NCBI GenBank assembly: GCA_938003855.1
Contig: CALKXD010000044.1
Location: forward strand, 35,585 to 99,584
Reading direction: 5' to 3'
DNA length: 64,000 nt
Origin: an uncultured Granulosicoccaceae bacterium
GTDB taxonomy: Bacteria > Pseudomonadota > Gammaproteobacteria > Granulosicoccales > Granulosicoccaceae
The position numbers and the translations under genes were made by a program. The stretch's first letter is position 1; every line of letters begins with the position of its first letter. This document shows, in pieces, positions 15,976-25,110 of this stretch. The notes beneath the pieces were generated by a model. The model did not search any database. It saw only the letters and a program-made list of their open reading frames with translations, and was not told the origin of the DNA.

Positions 15976-17796
15976 CTAGTGAGTGTGTTGCGTTATTGCG
16001 CTGGAAATAGTTTCGCTGTGCAGCGTGGTGGCATCGTAGATAGTTTTGAATTCATCTACTTCCGGTACATCAGTGTCCTGGAACAGAGATTCAAGGTGTC
16101 CGTAGGCCAGTGGTTGATAGACCAGGTCGGCAAAGATGTAATAGTTGCCGCCGCTGGTGACAGGAATCCTGTACTCGAAATAGTCAGATCCAGAGTTGAA
16201 ATTGTCGTCCTGAGCGGCCGCGCCGATTACCGCCACATCGTTCTCAGCGAATGCTTTATCGAACCCTTTTGGCGTCAGCCGGTTGTCTTTCGCATAGCGC
16301 GTCGCGTTGACAAGCGAGTGCGTAATGTTGCCCTTGATATCTGCCATAATCGCTTCAAAAACAAGCACCTGATTTTCGTTAATGACGGTGTTGTAGTGCG
16401 GCTCATAGCGGTTGAAATTGTCATCACCGTCGACGCCGACAATGCTGCCGTCCGATCTCATCTTGCCGGATTCAAACACCACAGCACCGGTATCGTCAGT
16501 GACCGCCAGGTGGACGAACACCCGTCTGGATGGATACCCACTGGGCAGTTTGTGACCTGTATGGTTTTCGATCTTCAGAGTGGCGACAATGTTGTCGCCA
16601 TCGCTGCGGGTTCCTACAACGGTCAGGTCAGCAGCGGTTTTCAGAAATTCGCGGTTGCGCTTGATCGCCTCAGGGAATCCTTCGGCCTGGATACCCAGCT
16701 CCTCCTTGAAATTTTCGAACATGTCAAGCATGACCGTGTTCGCACCAAGGAAGGTGTGTTCGCTGAAATCTGCGCGGCGCAGGTCGGTTCCGGAAGACGC
16801 CAGAGTAACCGTGGTGTCCAGTTTTGGCATGTGGCACGCCTGACAGCTTGCAGCACTGGAGCCACCATCACGGTAGTCACTGTTATTCCATTCGGTGTAG
16901 GTCTGCTGTTCCTGAAAGCGGTCTTTAATGTCAGCATCGATCACCTCTCCGTCAGCGTCCAGCTTGTGAGTTTTCAGGTCGTGGCAAGATGCGCATACAG
17001 CGGATGAACTCATGTGCGCGCCGTAGATCGGTGTGTATTCAGCGTTGGCAATCATGTACGCGCCAACCGGGTCGCCGTACTGCCCGTAGGCGGGCCGGTT
17101 TTCTTTTTCACCTGCCGGGTATTCGGCAATAGAAAAATTACCCGAGCTTGACTCCACGGTGCCGAGGTTGCCGGTATCTTCTATTTGATGGCAAAGCGTG
17201 CAGCTGACACCATCCATCGCATGATCGAAGTATTTGTTGTCAGCGGTAAACGACTCACTGAACATCTCCAGCGCCACGCCATCTTTACGGGCGGCCTCAT
17301 TAGCCATCGGAGCGTGACAGCGTGTGCAGGTGTCATTGATTTCATGAAGCAGATTTGGATGGTTTTTAACCGTGGCCGCCGCCTTGGCGCGCCAGTAGGG
17401 GTCTCGTGCGGACTGAGCCATTGTGGTGGCTTCCCAGGAAGATTCGATCGACACATCTTTACCCGTGTCATCCTCGATCCCGTTGTGGCATACCGCGCAA
17501 CTACCGCTGCCGGAGAAATGATCGCCCAGAAAGTTCGGGTCGGATGATTCGATCGATGGCAGGCCACCGTAGCCTACTGACTTAGGCAAATCGCCGGTAA
17601 TTATGGGGGTCTCAGGGTTTGTTTGGTCGTCTTTTGCGTTTGTGGCGTCGTCGCCGCTTGTGCACCCGGCCAGTAAAGTAACAGCCAGCAGTATGCCCGT
17701 CAGGCGTGATCTCGCGCGAAACCGTGCACGGGACACTTCAATGGAGGCGGGGTTGCAAATTCGCGGGAGATTCACAGTCATGGATCCGATGATCAA
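15976..17796 (-). CDS. Five-heme c-type cytochrome lipoprotein
   Basis: A 606-residue protein. A positively charged N-region is followed by a hydrophobic segment and the lipobox L-A-G-C (Cys45), so it is probably a lipoprotein. The N-region is long; ATG at 17781 (residue 6) is an alternative start. Five CxxCH haem-binding motifs are visible: CAVCH (about residue 97), CTRCH (155), CTLCH (197), CASCH (267) and CQACH (317). The C-terminal half, about 370-600, is a beta-rich domain with N-H-T-G-H-K-L-P-S-G-Y-P, typical of multiheme cytochromes of the c554/NrfB-like group. It should act in periplasmic or outer-membrane electron transfer; the partner is unknown. Its neighbours are exported proteins rather than known reductases. 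Confidence 0.85.
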   Translation of the reverse strand: MIIGSMTVNLPRICNPASIEVSRARFRARSRLTGILLAVTLLAGCTSGDDATNAKDDQTNPETPIITGDLPKSVGYGGLPSIESSDPNFLGDHFSGSGSCAVCHNGIEDDTGKDVSIESSWEATTMAQSARDPYWRAKAAATVKNHPNLLHEINDTCTRCHAPMANEAARKDGVALEMFSESFTADNKYFDHAMDGVSCTLCHQIEDTGNLGTVESSSGNFSIAEYPAGEKENRPAYGQYGDPVGAYMIANAEYTPIYGAHMSSSAVCASCHDLKTHKLDADGEVIDADIKDRFQEQQTYTEWNNSDYRDGGSSAASCQACHMPKLDTTVTLASSGTDLRRADFSEHTFLGANTVMLDMFENFKEELGIQAEGFPEAIKRNREFLKTAADLTVVGTRSDGDNIVATLKIENHTGHKLPSGYPSRRVFVHLAVTDDTGAVVFESGKMRSDGSIVGVDGDDNFNRYEPHYNTVINENQVLVFEAIMADIKGNITHSLVNATRYAKDNRLTPKGFDKAFAENDVAVIGAAAQDDNFNSGSDYFEYRIPVTSGGNYYIFADLVYQPLAYGHLESLFQDTDVPEVDEFKTIYDATTLHSETISSAITQHTH

Positions 17797-17974
17797 AAGA
17801 GCCTGCGGTGGTGAACGGCAAGATTCCGCGAGTCTTTAGCACTTTTCGGTATAATTGCATTGTCAATTTTCACCCGGGAATACACGACGCGCTAAGCTGT
17901 TGATAAGGTAACAGGGGCAGCCTTTAAGAGGCTTCAGGCGGTAACATCGGGATCATGGCACGGCGGAGCAGAGC

Positions 17975-18003
17975 GGGTCCGCTTCTGAATGAAGGCCGGA
18001 CCC
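17975..18003 (-). terminator. Candidate hairpin downstream of the propeller gene
   Basis: The arms GGGTCCG (17975-17981) and CGGACCC (17997-18003) are perfectly complementary, with a 15-base loop. The structure lies about 50 bases past the minus-strand stop at 18051. No U-run follows, so it may stabilise the RNA end rather than terminate. Confidence 0.35.
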
Positions 18004-18050
18004 TGCCACAGACTGTTTAACTGTTCTGTTTGCGCGGAAGCAGAAACGGA

Positions 18051-20213
18051 CTAATAGTCTTCCGGCTCAAAAACATGAATAGCGTTTTGCGCGTAATCTG
18101 CCACCCAAACGGTACCCGGAAAAACATCTTGATCGCCCTGTGCGGTGACATCCAGCGGCGTGCCGAGATTCTGAAACAGTTTATCTATACCCGTCAGTTG
18201 GGTGCCGGCCCCGTTTAGCTGAACCCGATACACTGATTGATCAAAACTACCCGCGAGCAGGTCACCTTTCATAGAACCGCCAAAATTACTGGCTGTGTAT
18301 TCGGTCAGGCCGTTTGTGGATGCGTTGAAAATGTGCAGTGAGTTGTTACCGTTGCCGGGCGCTTTGTAATCGCATTCTATTGCGTTGGCGTTCCCTTCAA
18401 TGGGGGACTGCGGGTTGCTGTCATTGAATTTATTATTTTTACTACCGCGTGTCGGGTTGGGGTGGCCGCCGTAATATCCTTTGCCACTGATGTAGTGCAG
18501 GCTGTCGCGGTAGGTGGTGCCACCGTCAGCGTAGGTATCCTGGCAATTACCACCCGGTGTTCCACCCCAGCCGGCGTTCGGGCCATTGTCGACGGTATAC
18601 ATTTTACCCGCGGTCGTCAGAAGTACGTCATAGGCGTTGCGAAAGCCCGGAGCGTAGATACCGACGGGGCCGTTGTTCTCCAGGATCGCCATGTTTTTGC
18701 CGTTGTTGCCGCCGAACGGGTCGTTGGCATCATTGGGTCCGGCTCTGTCTTCGTCATCAAGCGTTGGCAGGTCGTAGGTGTTGTTGCCAAGTTGCTGCAG
18801 ATCGATCTCGACAATCGCAGCACTATAGGCGTATTCCGGTATGCGGGCGAAGTTGTTGGAAGGGACACCCATATTAGTGTTGCCACCCAGCGCTAGATAG
18901 AGCGTTTTACCATCGGCACTGAGTTGCATGCCATTGCCCTGATGATTCTCTTCTGAGCGTGGCAGGCCGCGAACCAGATCTACTTTGTTCCAGTTGTTAC
19001 CGTTTTTAGTTAAGCGGGAAAGGATCACCGAGTTTGTATCGAGGTTGGTATCGTTACCCGATGGGCCCGCACCCATACGCGGGTCGCCTGAGGCGACATA
19101 GATTACCGGATTATTGGCCGTACCGACCACCAGCAGGCCGGTCACCAAACGGCCATCGACGCCATTGTTGGTGTCGCCGTCGTCGTCGTGGTTGGTGATA
19201 TTTTTAATCAGGTCAATGGTGTCCTGTTTGGTGGTTGTATAGTTGTTTTTACCGTTGCGGTTGACGGTGTACTGGTAGATCTCACCGTCACGACCGCTCA
19301 CATACAGATTGCCGTCCGGCCCAAACTGCAGCGAGGTAGGCTTGGTAGGGCCGGCCTTTTGCAGTTTGGACTGCAGGAACGCGGGATCCACTTCCGGTCC
19401 GCCGTTCGGATCTGTGGGTTCAGTCGGAGTTTCGAGCTTGGCAGACAATGCAATCTTGATCGACGGATTGGATCCGTCGTGCTCGATGCTCAGCTGTGCT
19501 TCCTTGGTACCGGCGATAGTTGAATTGACGTTCGCTTTGATTGTCAGCGAATTGCCGGGGTCGATTGATACCACATTGTTAAAGTCGGTCGAAAAAGAGT
19601 CGGCGCTGTTACCGCTGACCACCACGTTGTAGATTGTGACTGGAGGGTAGTTGTCTCCACCGGCATTGGTCAGCGTAATGTTCTGTGTTTTAGTCGCATT
19701 GGTTTCGACGGTGCCGAAGTCCAGTGTGGTAACGGTTGATTCGAGCTTGCTTGCCGGAATGTCAATGCCGACACCCGTCAGTAACACCAGGTGGGGTGAA
19801 TTTGTACCGCTGTGCTCAATTCGCAGAAAGGCTTTTTTGCCGCCTAGCGTAACCGGGCTGAACGTAACGTTAAAACCGATTTTGTCACTGCTGGCCAGTG
19901 AGGTATAGCCGGAGTAGTTGGTGATGAAGTCGAAGGAGTCCTGTCCGCCCACTTCAATGGAGTAGATTTCCACGTCAGCGTCAGTTGTAGCGCCGGTATG
20001 AGTAATCTCGAATTGCTGCACCTTATTGCTGCCGATTTCCACCTCGCCTGAATCCAATAGCGCAGGCTTCACGCTAAGCTCGTTTGAGGATTTGACGGTA
20101 CCGGATCCACTGAGTGGAATCTTGATTGTCTCGGCCTGAGCACCCGCAAATGCGGTGCATAAGACCAGGCATAAAAATTTCGACAAAAAACGGTGAATCA
20201 TTGAATAGCCCAT
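18051..20213 (-). CDS. Exported choice-of-anchor D / glucose-sorbosone-dehydrogenase-like beta-propeller protein
   Basis: About 720 residues from the start I prefer, ATG at 20213, which directly precedes a good signal peptide (M-G-Y-S-M-I-H-R...A-G-A-Q-A). The frame is open upstream to 20285, and 20201 is a further alternative. Residues about 30-260 form two choice-of-anchor-D (ASH/HYDIN-like) beta-sandwiches with F-x-x-T-x-x-G and D-F-G-T-V. The rest is a six-bladed-type propeller with P-T-S-L-Q-F-G-P-D-G-N-L-Y-V, N-H-D-D-D-G, R-G-L-P-R-S-E-E-N-H, Y-A-P-G-F-R-N and G-Y-Y-G-G-H-P-N-P-T-R-G. This resembles PQQ-type glucose/sorbosone dehydrogenases; cofactor binding is unproven. It is a close paralogue of the protein at 51494-56020. 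Confidence 0.82.
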   Translation of the reverse strand: MGYSMIHRFLSKFLCLVLCTAFAGAQAETIKIPLSGSGTVKSSNELSVKPALLDSGEVEIGSNKVQQFEITHTGATTDADVEIYSIEVGGQDSFDFITNYSGYTSLASSDKIGFNVTFSPVTLGGKKAFLRIEHSGTNSPHLVLLTGVGIDIPASKLESTVTTLDFGTVETNATKTQNITLTNAGGDNYPPVTIYNVVVSGNSADSFSTDFNNVVSIDPGNSLTIKANVNSTIAGTKEAQLSIEHDGSNPSIKIALSAKLETPTEPTDPNGGPEVDPAFLQSKLQKAGPTKPTSLQFGPDGNLYVSGRDGEIYQYTVNRNGKNNYTTTKQDTIDLIKNITNHDDDGDTNNGVDGRLVTGLLVVGTANNPVIYVASGDPRMGAGPSGNDTNLDTNSVILSRLTKNGNNWNKVDLVRGLPRSEENHQGNGMQLSADGKTLYLALGGNTNMGVPSNNFARIPEYAYSAAIVEIDLQQLGNNTYDLPTLDDEDRAGPNDANDPFGGNNGKNMAILENNGPVGIYAPGFRNAYDVLLTTAGKMYTVDNGPNAGWGGTPGGNCQDTYADGGTTYRDSLHYISGKGYYGGHPNPTRGSKNNKFNDSNPQSPIEGNANAIECDYKAPGNGNNSLHIFNASTNGLTEYTASNFGGSMKGDLLAGSFDQSVYRVQLNGAGTQLTGIDKLFQNLGTPLDVTAQGDQDVFPGTVWVADYAQNAIHVFEPEDY

Positions 20214-20405
20214 GTACTCTGATCGACGTTGTGTGTTGAAGCCAGCAACAAAGCAAGAAACAGGCACAATTGATTTTGCAGCCACCGCAGAGGCGAAAGT
20301 AAATTTGCTGAAGTTTGCGCATGGTAAAAAATTAGTTCTGCAACGCGAACTCTTGGTACAGCCTTTGCGGTGTCGCTGATCCAGAAAAATTACCGGACAC
20401 AGTGC

Positions 20406-21416
20406 ATGTCAATTAATTCCGTTCAAGCGATCGATGCCATGGCGTTGCGGCAGACAACTAAAAGGATTCTGGTGACCGGTGGTGCGGGGTTTCTAGGGTC
20501 ACACCTGTGCGATAGATTGCTGGCGCAAGGTCACGAAGTTATCTGCGTTGACAATTTTTACTCCAGTACCAAGCAGAATATTATGCATCTGCTTGATAAC
20601 CCCTCGTTTGAGTTGATTCGCCACGATGTGACTTTTCCGTTGTACCTGGAAGTCAACGAGATCTACAACCTTGCCTGTCCAGCGTCCCCGGTGCATTACC
20701 AGCACGATCCGGTGCAGACGACCAAAACCAGCGTTCATGGCGCGATCAACATGTTAGGTCTGGCCAAACGTACTGGTGCGAAGATTCTGCAAGCGTCTAC
20801 CAGTGAAGTATACGGTGATCCAGTGGTGCATCCGCAGGTTGAAAGCTATTGGGGTAATGTGAATCCGATCGGCCCGCGGTCCTGTTACGATGAAGGGAAG
20901 CGCTGCGCAGAAACCCTTTTCTTTGACTACAATCGACAGCACGGCGTGCAAACCAAGGTGGTCCGCATCTTTAACACCTACGGGCCTCGTATGCATCCGA
21001 ATGATGGTCGCGTGGTGTCAAATTTTATCGTCCAGGCCCTGCTGGGTGAGGCGATAACTTTGTTCGGCGACGGTACGCAAACACGCAGCTTCTGCTACGT
21101 AGATGATCTTGTCGAGGCAATTATCCGCACCATGAATACAGATGACGACTTCATAGGACCGGTAAATATCGGCAATCCCTCTGAATTCACCATGGTCGAG
21201 CTCGCAGAGATGATTCAATCCAAAGTGAATTCCTCATCAGAGCTTGTTTATCGTCCATTGCCTGTCAATGACCCGACACAGCGCAAGCCGGACATCTCGC
21301 TGGCGAGAGAGAAACTTCAGTGGGAGCCTGTTGTTGACCTGAACGCCGGGCTGACCAGAACCATAGAGTACTTTCGCAAGCGCATCTCGCCTGAGCGCCT
21401 GAAGCAAGCTGCCTGA
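20406..21416 (+). CDS. UDP-glucuronate decarboxylase (UDP-xylose synthase) type SDR
   Basis: An extended short-chain dehydrogenase of about 336 residues. It has the NAD-binding [10 protein letters not shown], the Y-N-L-A-C-P-A-S-P segment, S-T-S-E-V-Y-G-D-P, the catalytic Y-D-E-G-K (Tyr-x3-Lys) and the N-T-Y-G-P-R-M and R-S-F-C-Y-V-D-D segments. Together these are characteristic of UDP-glucuronate decarboxylases that make UDP-xylose. Starts are uncertain: GTG at 20370, ATG at 20406 and ATG at 20439 are all in frame and none has a strong ribosome site. It is the first gene of a glycan cassette and presumably supplies UDP-xylose or a related sugar to the transferases that follow. Confidence 0.88.
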   Translation: MSINSVQAIDAMALRQTTKRILVTGGAGFLGSHLCDRLLAQGHEVICVDNFYSSTKQNIMHLLDNPSFELIRHDVTFPLYLEVNEIYNLACPASPVHYQHDPVQTTKTSVHGAINMLGLAKRTGAKILQASTSEVYGDPVVHPQVESYWGNVNPIGPRSCYDEGKRCAETLFFDYNRQHGVQTKVVRIFNTYGPRMHPNDGRVVSNFIVQALLGEAITLFGDGTQTRSFCYVDDLVEAIIRTMNTDDDFIGPVNIGNPSEFTMVELAEMIQSKVNSSSELVYRPLPVNDPTQRKPDISLAREKLQWEPVVDLNAGLTRTIEYFRKRISPERLKQAA

Positions 21417-21481
21417 CCCGCTGTGCCGGATTGCACAATTAGAGTTGTTCCGGTAACACGAACAGGTCAGATTCTGCGTTA

Positions 21482-24304
21482 ATGATGGAATTGAAAGATA
21501 CAGCTGTGATGGCCAGGCCAGTGGCCACAAGCACGGCGGTTGCGATTGATAGCGCCATTAGCACTATCAAGAACTCCGGTTTGTTCGATGCTGAGTGGTA
21601 TAACGACAGCTACCACTGGATCGCCGGTCAGGGCGTGGATCTGGTTGAGCACTACTGTACACACGGGGAGCGAAACAGCCGTCAGCCTAACCAGTATTTC
21701 GACCCGAAATGGTATCGTGCCCGGTATCTCGCGGACGACTATGTCGGACTGGCGCTGGTCCACTACATTGAGCACGGCCGTTTTCAGGCGTATCTGCCTG
21801 GTCCGGATTTTGACGCTGAGCTCTACTGCCAGTGTTTTACTGTTAATGCACCAGTGCTTGAAGATGCATTGGCGCACTGGGTGTCTTCTGATCGGCAGGT
21901 GATTCCGCCGATCAATGAGGCGGTTCGGTTGGCAACCGGGATCGAATCCAGCGGACTGTTTCTTGAGCAATGGTACCGTGAAACTTATGCCGATGTAGAT
22001 GCCTCGATGTACAGCCCGATAGAACATTACGTAAATATCGGCTTTGCGCAGCACAGAAAACCTAACCCTTACTTTGACTCAGCCTGGTATCTGAGGGCAA
22101 ATCCCCATGTCGAAAAGTCAGGGGATCACCCGTTAATGCACTATGCGATGCATGGCTGGCGTAATGGCAAGTCGCCGTCACTTCGATTTACCGGGATTGT
22201 TGCAGACAGCGATAACAATAATCGGGAACCACTCAATGATTATTTGCGTGTGGTGCTATCTGACAGCAATGACCCGGCGGATTGCTCGCAATTGCCCGGT
22301 TCGCGTTTTTCAATAGGCGATTACAAGGTTGCGGTCACCGATTTATCCGCCGGTCACAGTCGGTCGGACCGAACTGTGCGCCGCTACCTGTCTGAGCCCG
22401 GATTCAGGCTACTGAACTATCTATCGAAACGTCAGGGTTGTGATAAACAAGCCGTGGACAATTTCAGTGTGCGTCTTACCGCACTGCTGCGCGAAGAATG
22501 CTTGCAATGGTTATTGCCACTGGGTCGGCTTGAGACATTCGCATCGCTTTACTTCCCTCCGGTGGGGACGGAGGACTCTGTACTCGACCACTTTTTGCAG
22601 TTTTTAGAGACCTTTGCGAGCTTAGATCATGTCTCGTCACCATTTTTTGACGCAGCGTTCTATCGTGAGCAAACCGGCACTGAAGCGCCTGACAGCGTCT
22701 GTCTGCGAAAATGGATTGAAGGTTCTGATTCCACCGATGTTGTGCCGACCGCTATTTTCCAGCCGGCGATCTACGCCGCTGCTGCGCGCCTGAATCACAC
22801 TGACCCGGTAGAACTGTACCGTCATTTTCTAGCGGAAGGATTGTTTGCCGAACGAAACTTCCATGAAGATATCAACGTTGCCTATATCCGCAAGCAATTG
22901 GATACTGATCAGCCGGGCTGTTTTGCAGAATATCTGCTGACCTGCGGTGTTCCCTTTGATCCAAAACATACCGCGCTTTACGCTGGCCGCACTAACGAAA
23001 GCAGCTATAGTGTGCTGCGGGAGTTTCTGGACTATAAGCGTCAGAGAAACCTTCGGGGTCGGATTTCCGGGGGGGCGCTTCACGATCAAATTGTTGCCGC
23101 CTCGCTTCACGACTCGAAAATACTGCGCCGAGGGCTGGACATCCCGTTTTCGTGTCCGCCATTTAATATGGTCGTGGCCCCTGTTGTAAAGAATATCCGG
23201 CTGTCGGTAGCAAAGCAGAAGTATGACAGTGTGTTGCTGATACCACATTGCCGGATGAGCGGTGCAACTAAAATTGCGGGCTATTTTTCCACCGCGATGG
23301 CTGAGCTCGGGGTTGATGATAATATTCTTCTGGTACTGACAGACCTCAGCATCAACGAGCACCCGGAATGGTTTTCCGACGCCATTGATACCCTGGACTT
23401 TGCCAGTCTATGTACCGATATCACCGGTGAAAACCGCGAGTTGGCGTTGCTTGATCTGATCATTGGTGTGCAGGCCCGACGTGTGATTAATTTTAACAGC
23501 CGGCTGGGTTGGCAGGTCTATGAAAAGTACGGCGCGAGGCTCGCCACACAGACTGACCTGCACTCGTATATGTATTGTTATGATCTAAATGAGCATAACG
23601 TCAAAGTTGGCTACCCGAGTGAATTTTTTGTCAGCACATTCTCTCATTTGAAATCGGTATTTCTGGACAGCGACTATCTGCGCTGTGAACTCACCGAGAA
23701 AAATCGCCTGATGGCGGAAGATCGAAAACGATTGGTAACTCTATATACGCCGGTTCAGGCTAAGCCGCAGACCCTGCGTGCAGAAACCACAATGAGCGGG
23801 ACCGCAACTGTGTTCTGGGCGGGGCGTCTTGATCGACAAAAGAACTTTGATCTGGTAGTTCGCATAGCCAGGGAAATGTCCGATGTCGACTTCCAGTGCT
23901 GGGGTGAAACCGTACTCGGTGACTTCACACTCGAAGAACTGCCGGATAATGTATCGATCAATAAGCCCTATCAGCATATTGATGAGCTCGACTTTAACCA
24001 GTGTGATCTTTGGCTGTATACCGCCCTGTGGGATGGAATACCGAATATGATACTGGAGGTAGGAGCGCGTAAAGTGCCATTGGTCACTTCGGTCGTGTGG
24101 GGTATCGGTGATGTTGTCGACGAAGAAAGCGGCTGGACCGTAACGGATATCGACAACGAAGCGCACTATGTGCAGAACATTCGCTCAGCGCTGGCAGACC
24201 GGACAGCGGCCGCTGAAAAAGCCGAGTGTTTATTTAAGAAAATTAACGCTCGACACAATATGCATTATTACAGTCAGTCGGTTGGTAAAGCGCTCTATGA
24301 GTAA
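21482..24304 (+). CDS. Large glycosyltransferase with N-terminal WY-repeats and a GT4-type C-terminal domain
   Basis: A 940-residue cytoplasmic or peripheral protein. The first third (about residues 35-235) holds repeats of the form F-D-x-x-W-Y-x-x-x-Y...H-Y-x-x-x-G, seen in many large bacterial glycan glycosyltransferases; another copy (S-P-F-F-D-A-A-F-Y) is near 390. The C-terminal 350 residues look like a GT4 (GT-B fold) transferase: an acceptor-side segment (L-I-P-H-C-R-M-S-G-A-T-K), then F-W-A-G-R-L-D-R-Q-K-N-F-D, W-D-G-I-P-N-M-I-L-E-V-G and a final helix. Its stop overlaps the next gene by 8 bases, so the two are translationally coupled. Donor and acceptor are unknown. Confidence 0.8.
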   Translation: MMELKDTAVMARPVATSTAVAIDSAISTIKNSGLFDAEWYNDSYHWIAGQGVDLVEHYCTHGERNSRQPNQYFDPKWYRARYLADDYVGLALVHYIEHGRFQAYLPGPDFDAELYCQCFTVNAPVLEDALAHWVSSDRQVIPPINEAVRLATGIESSGLFLEQWYRETYADVDASMYSPIEHYVNIGFAQHRKPNPYFDSAWYLRANPHVEKSGDHPLMHYAMHGWRNGKSPSLRFTGIVADSDNNNREPLNDYLRVVLSDSNDPADCSQLPGSRFSIGDYKVAVTDLSAGHSRSDRTVRRYLSEPGFRLLNYLSKRQGCDKQAVDNFSVRLTALLREECLQWLLPLGRLETFASLYFPPVGTEDSVLDHFLQFLETFASLDHVSSPFFDAAFYREQTGTEAPDSVCLRKWIEGSDSTDVVPTAIFQPAIYAAAARLNHTDPVELYRHFLAEGLFAERNFHEDINVAYIRKQLDTDQPGCFAEYLLTCGVPFDPKHTALYAGRTNESSYSVLREFLDYKRQRNLRGRISGGALHDQIVAASLHDSKILRRGLDIPFSCPPFNMVVAPVVKNIRLSVAKQKYDSVLLIPHCRMSGATKIAGYFSTAMAELGVDDNILLVLTDLSINEHPEWFSDAIDTLDFASLCTDITGENRELALLDLIIGVQARRVINFNSRLGWQVYEKYGARLATQTDLHSYMYCYDLNEHNVKVGYPSEFFVSTFSHLKSVFLDSDYLRCELTEKNRLMAEDRKRLVTLYTPVQAKPQTLRAETTMSGTATVFWAGRLDRQKNFDLVVRIAREMSDVDFQCWGETVLGDFTLEELPDNVSINKPYQHIDELDFNQCDLWLYTALWDGIPNMILEVGARKVPLVTSVVWGIGDVVDEESGWTVTDIDNEAHYVQNIRSALADRTAAAEKAECLFKKINARHNMHYYSQSVGKALYE

Positions 24305-25040
24305 ACTGTCCGGAAATTCTATTGATTTAAGCATTGTTGTAACATTTCACAATGAGGAGTATCTGGTTGGTGCCACCATCGGCAGCCTGCTTGATGCATT
24401 GAAGCAAACCGAGCAACGAGGGATTCAAACCCGTGTCTTCTTCGCGCTGGATCGGGCATCAGAGACAACCGAAAAGCTGGTCAGATCACATGCGGCGGAC
24501 CTGAACTTTGACGTTCTTGAGTTTGATCTGGGGGATCAGGGGCTGGTCCGTAATGGCTGTGTCTCTCAGATCAGTGGCGATTACATAGCTTTTCTCGACG
24601 GTGATGATCTGTTTGGTTACGACTGGTTGTGGCGGGGCCTGGAAAAGGCTGTCGCTGCGGAAGGTCCGGTTATCGTGCACCCTGAGATCAACCTCTATTT
24701 TGAAGGCCACTACAGCTTTTTTGTCCATTGCGCATCTGATGACCCCTATTTTGATCGCGATTTCATTCGCGTCAGCAACTACTGGGACGCCATGTGCCTG
24801 ACCCGACGTGAGATCTTTGTTGAGTTTCCGTACCGCAAACGCGACGTGAAACTTGGGTTTGCTTATGAGGACTGGGACTGGAACATGCGCACACTTGCTG
24901 CAGGTATCAAGCACGATATCGCTATGGACACGATACATTTTAAACGCCGGCGCAAGCAGTCACAAAGCAAGATTTCCAGGGATCGCGGGGCTATCTACCA
25001 TCCCAATGAGCTTTCATACTACGAGCAGTATGATTCCTGA
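24297..25040 (+). CDS. Glycosyltransferase family 2 protein
   Basis: 247 residues from ATG at 24297, which overlaps the end of the upstream transferase by 8 bases. The frame is open further upstream, but that part only shadows the previous gene. It has the GT2 (GT-A) hallmarks: D-L-S-I-V-V-T-F-H-N-E-E-Y at the N-terminus, a donor-binding D-G-D-D at about 100 (A-F-L-D-G-D-D) and a late E-D-W-D-W acceptor/base region. A processive polymerase membrane domain is absent, so it probably adds single sugars. It is part of the 20.4-26.1 kb polysaccharide cassette. Confidence 0.85.
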   Translation: MSKLSGNSIDLSIVVTFHNEEYLVGATIGSLLDALKQTEQRGIQTRVFFALDRASETTEKLVRSHAADLNFDVLEFDLGDQGLVRNGCVSQISGDYIAFLDGDDLFGYDWLWRGLEKAVAAEGPVIVHPEINLYFEGHYSFFVHCASDDPYFDRDFIRVSNYWDAMCLTRREIFVEFPYRKRDVKLGFAYEDWDWNMRTLAAGIKHDIAMDTIHFKRRRKQSQSKISRDRGAIYHPNELSYYEQYDS

Positions 25041-25110
25041 TCAACAACGCGCGAAAGTCGCAGCAGATAATAAAGTTCGGCTCGTTTAACTAGAGTCCAG
25101 GAGAACAAAA

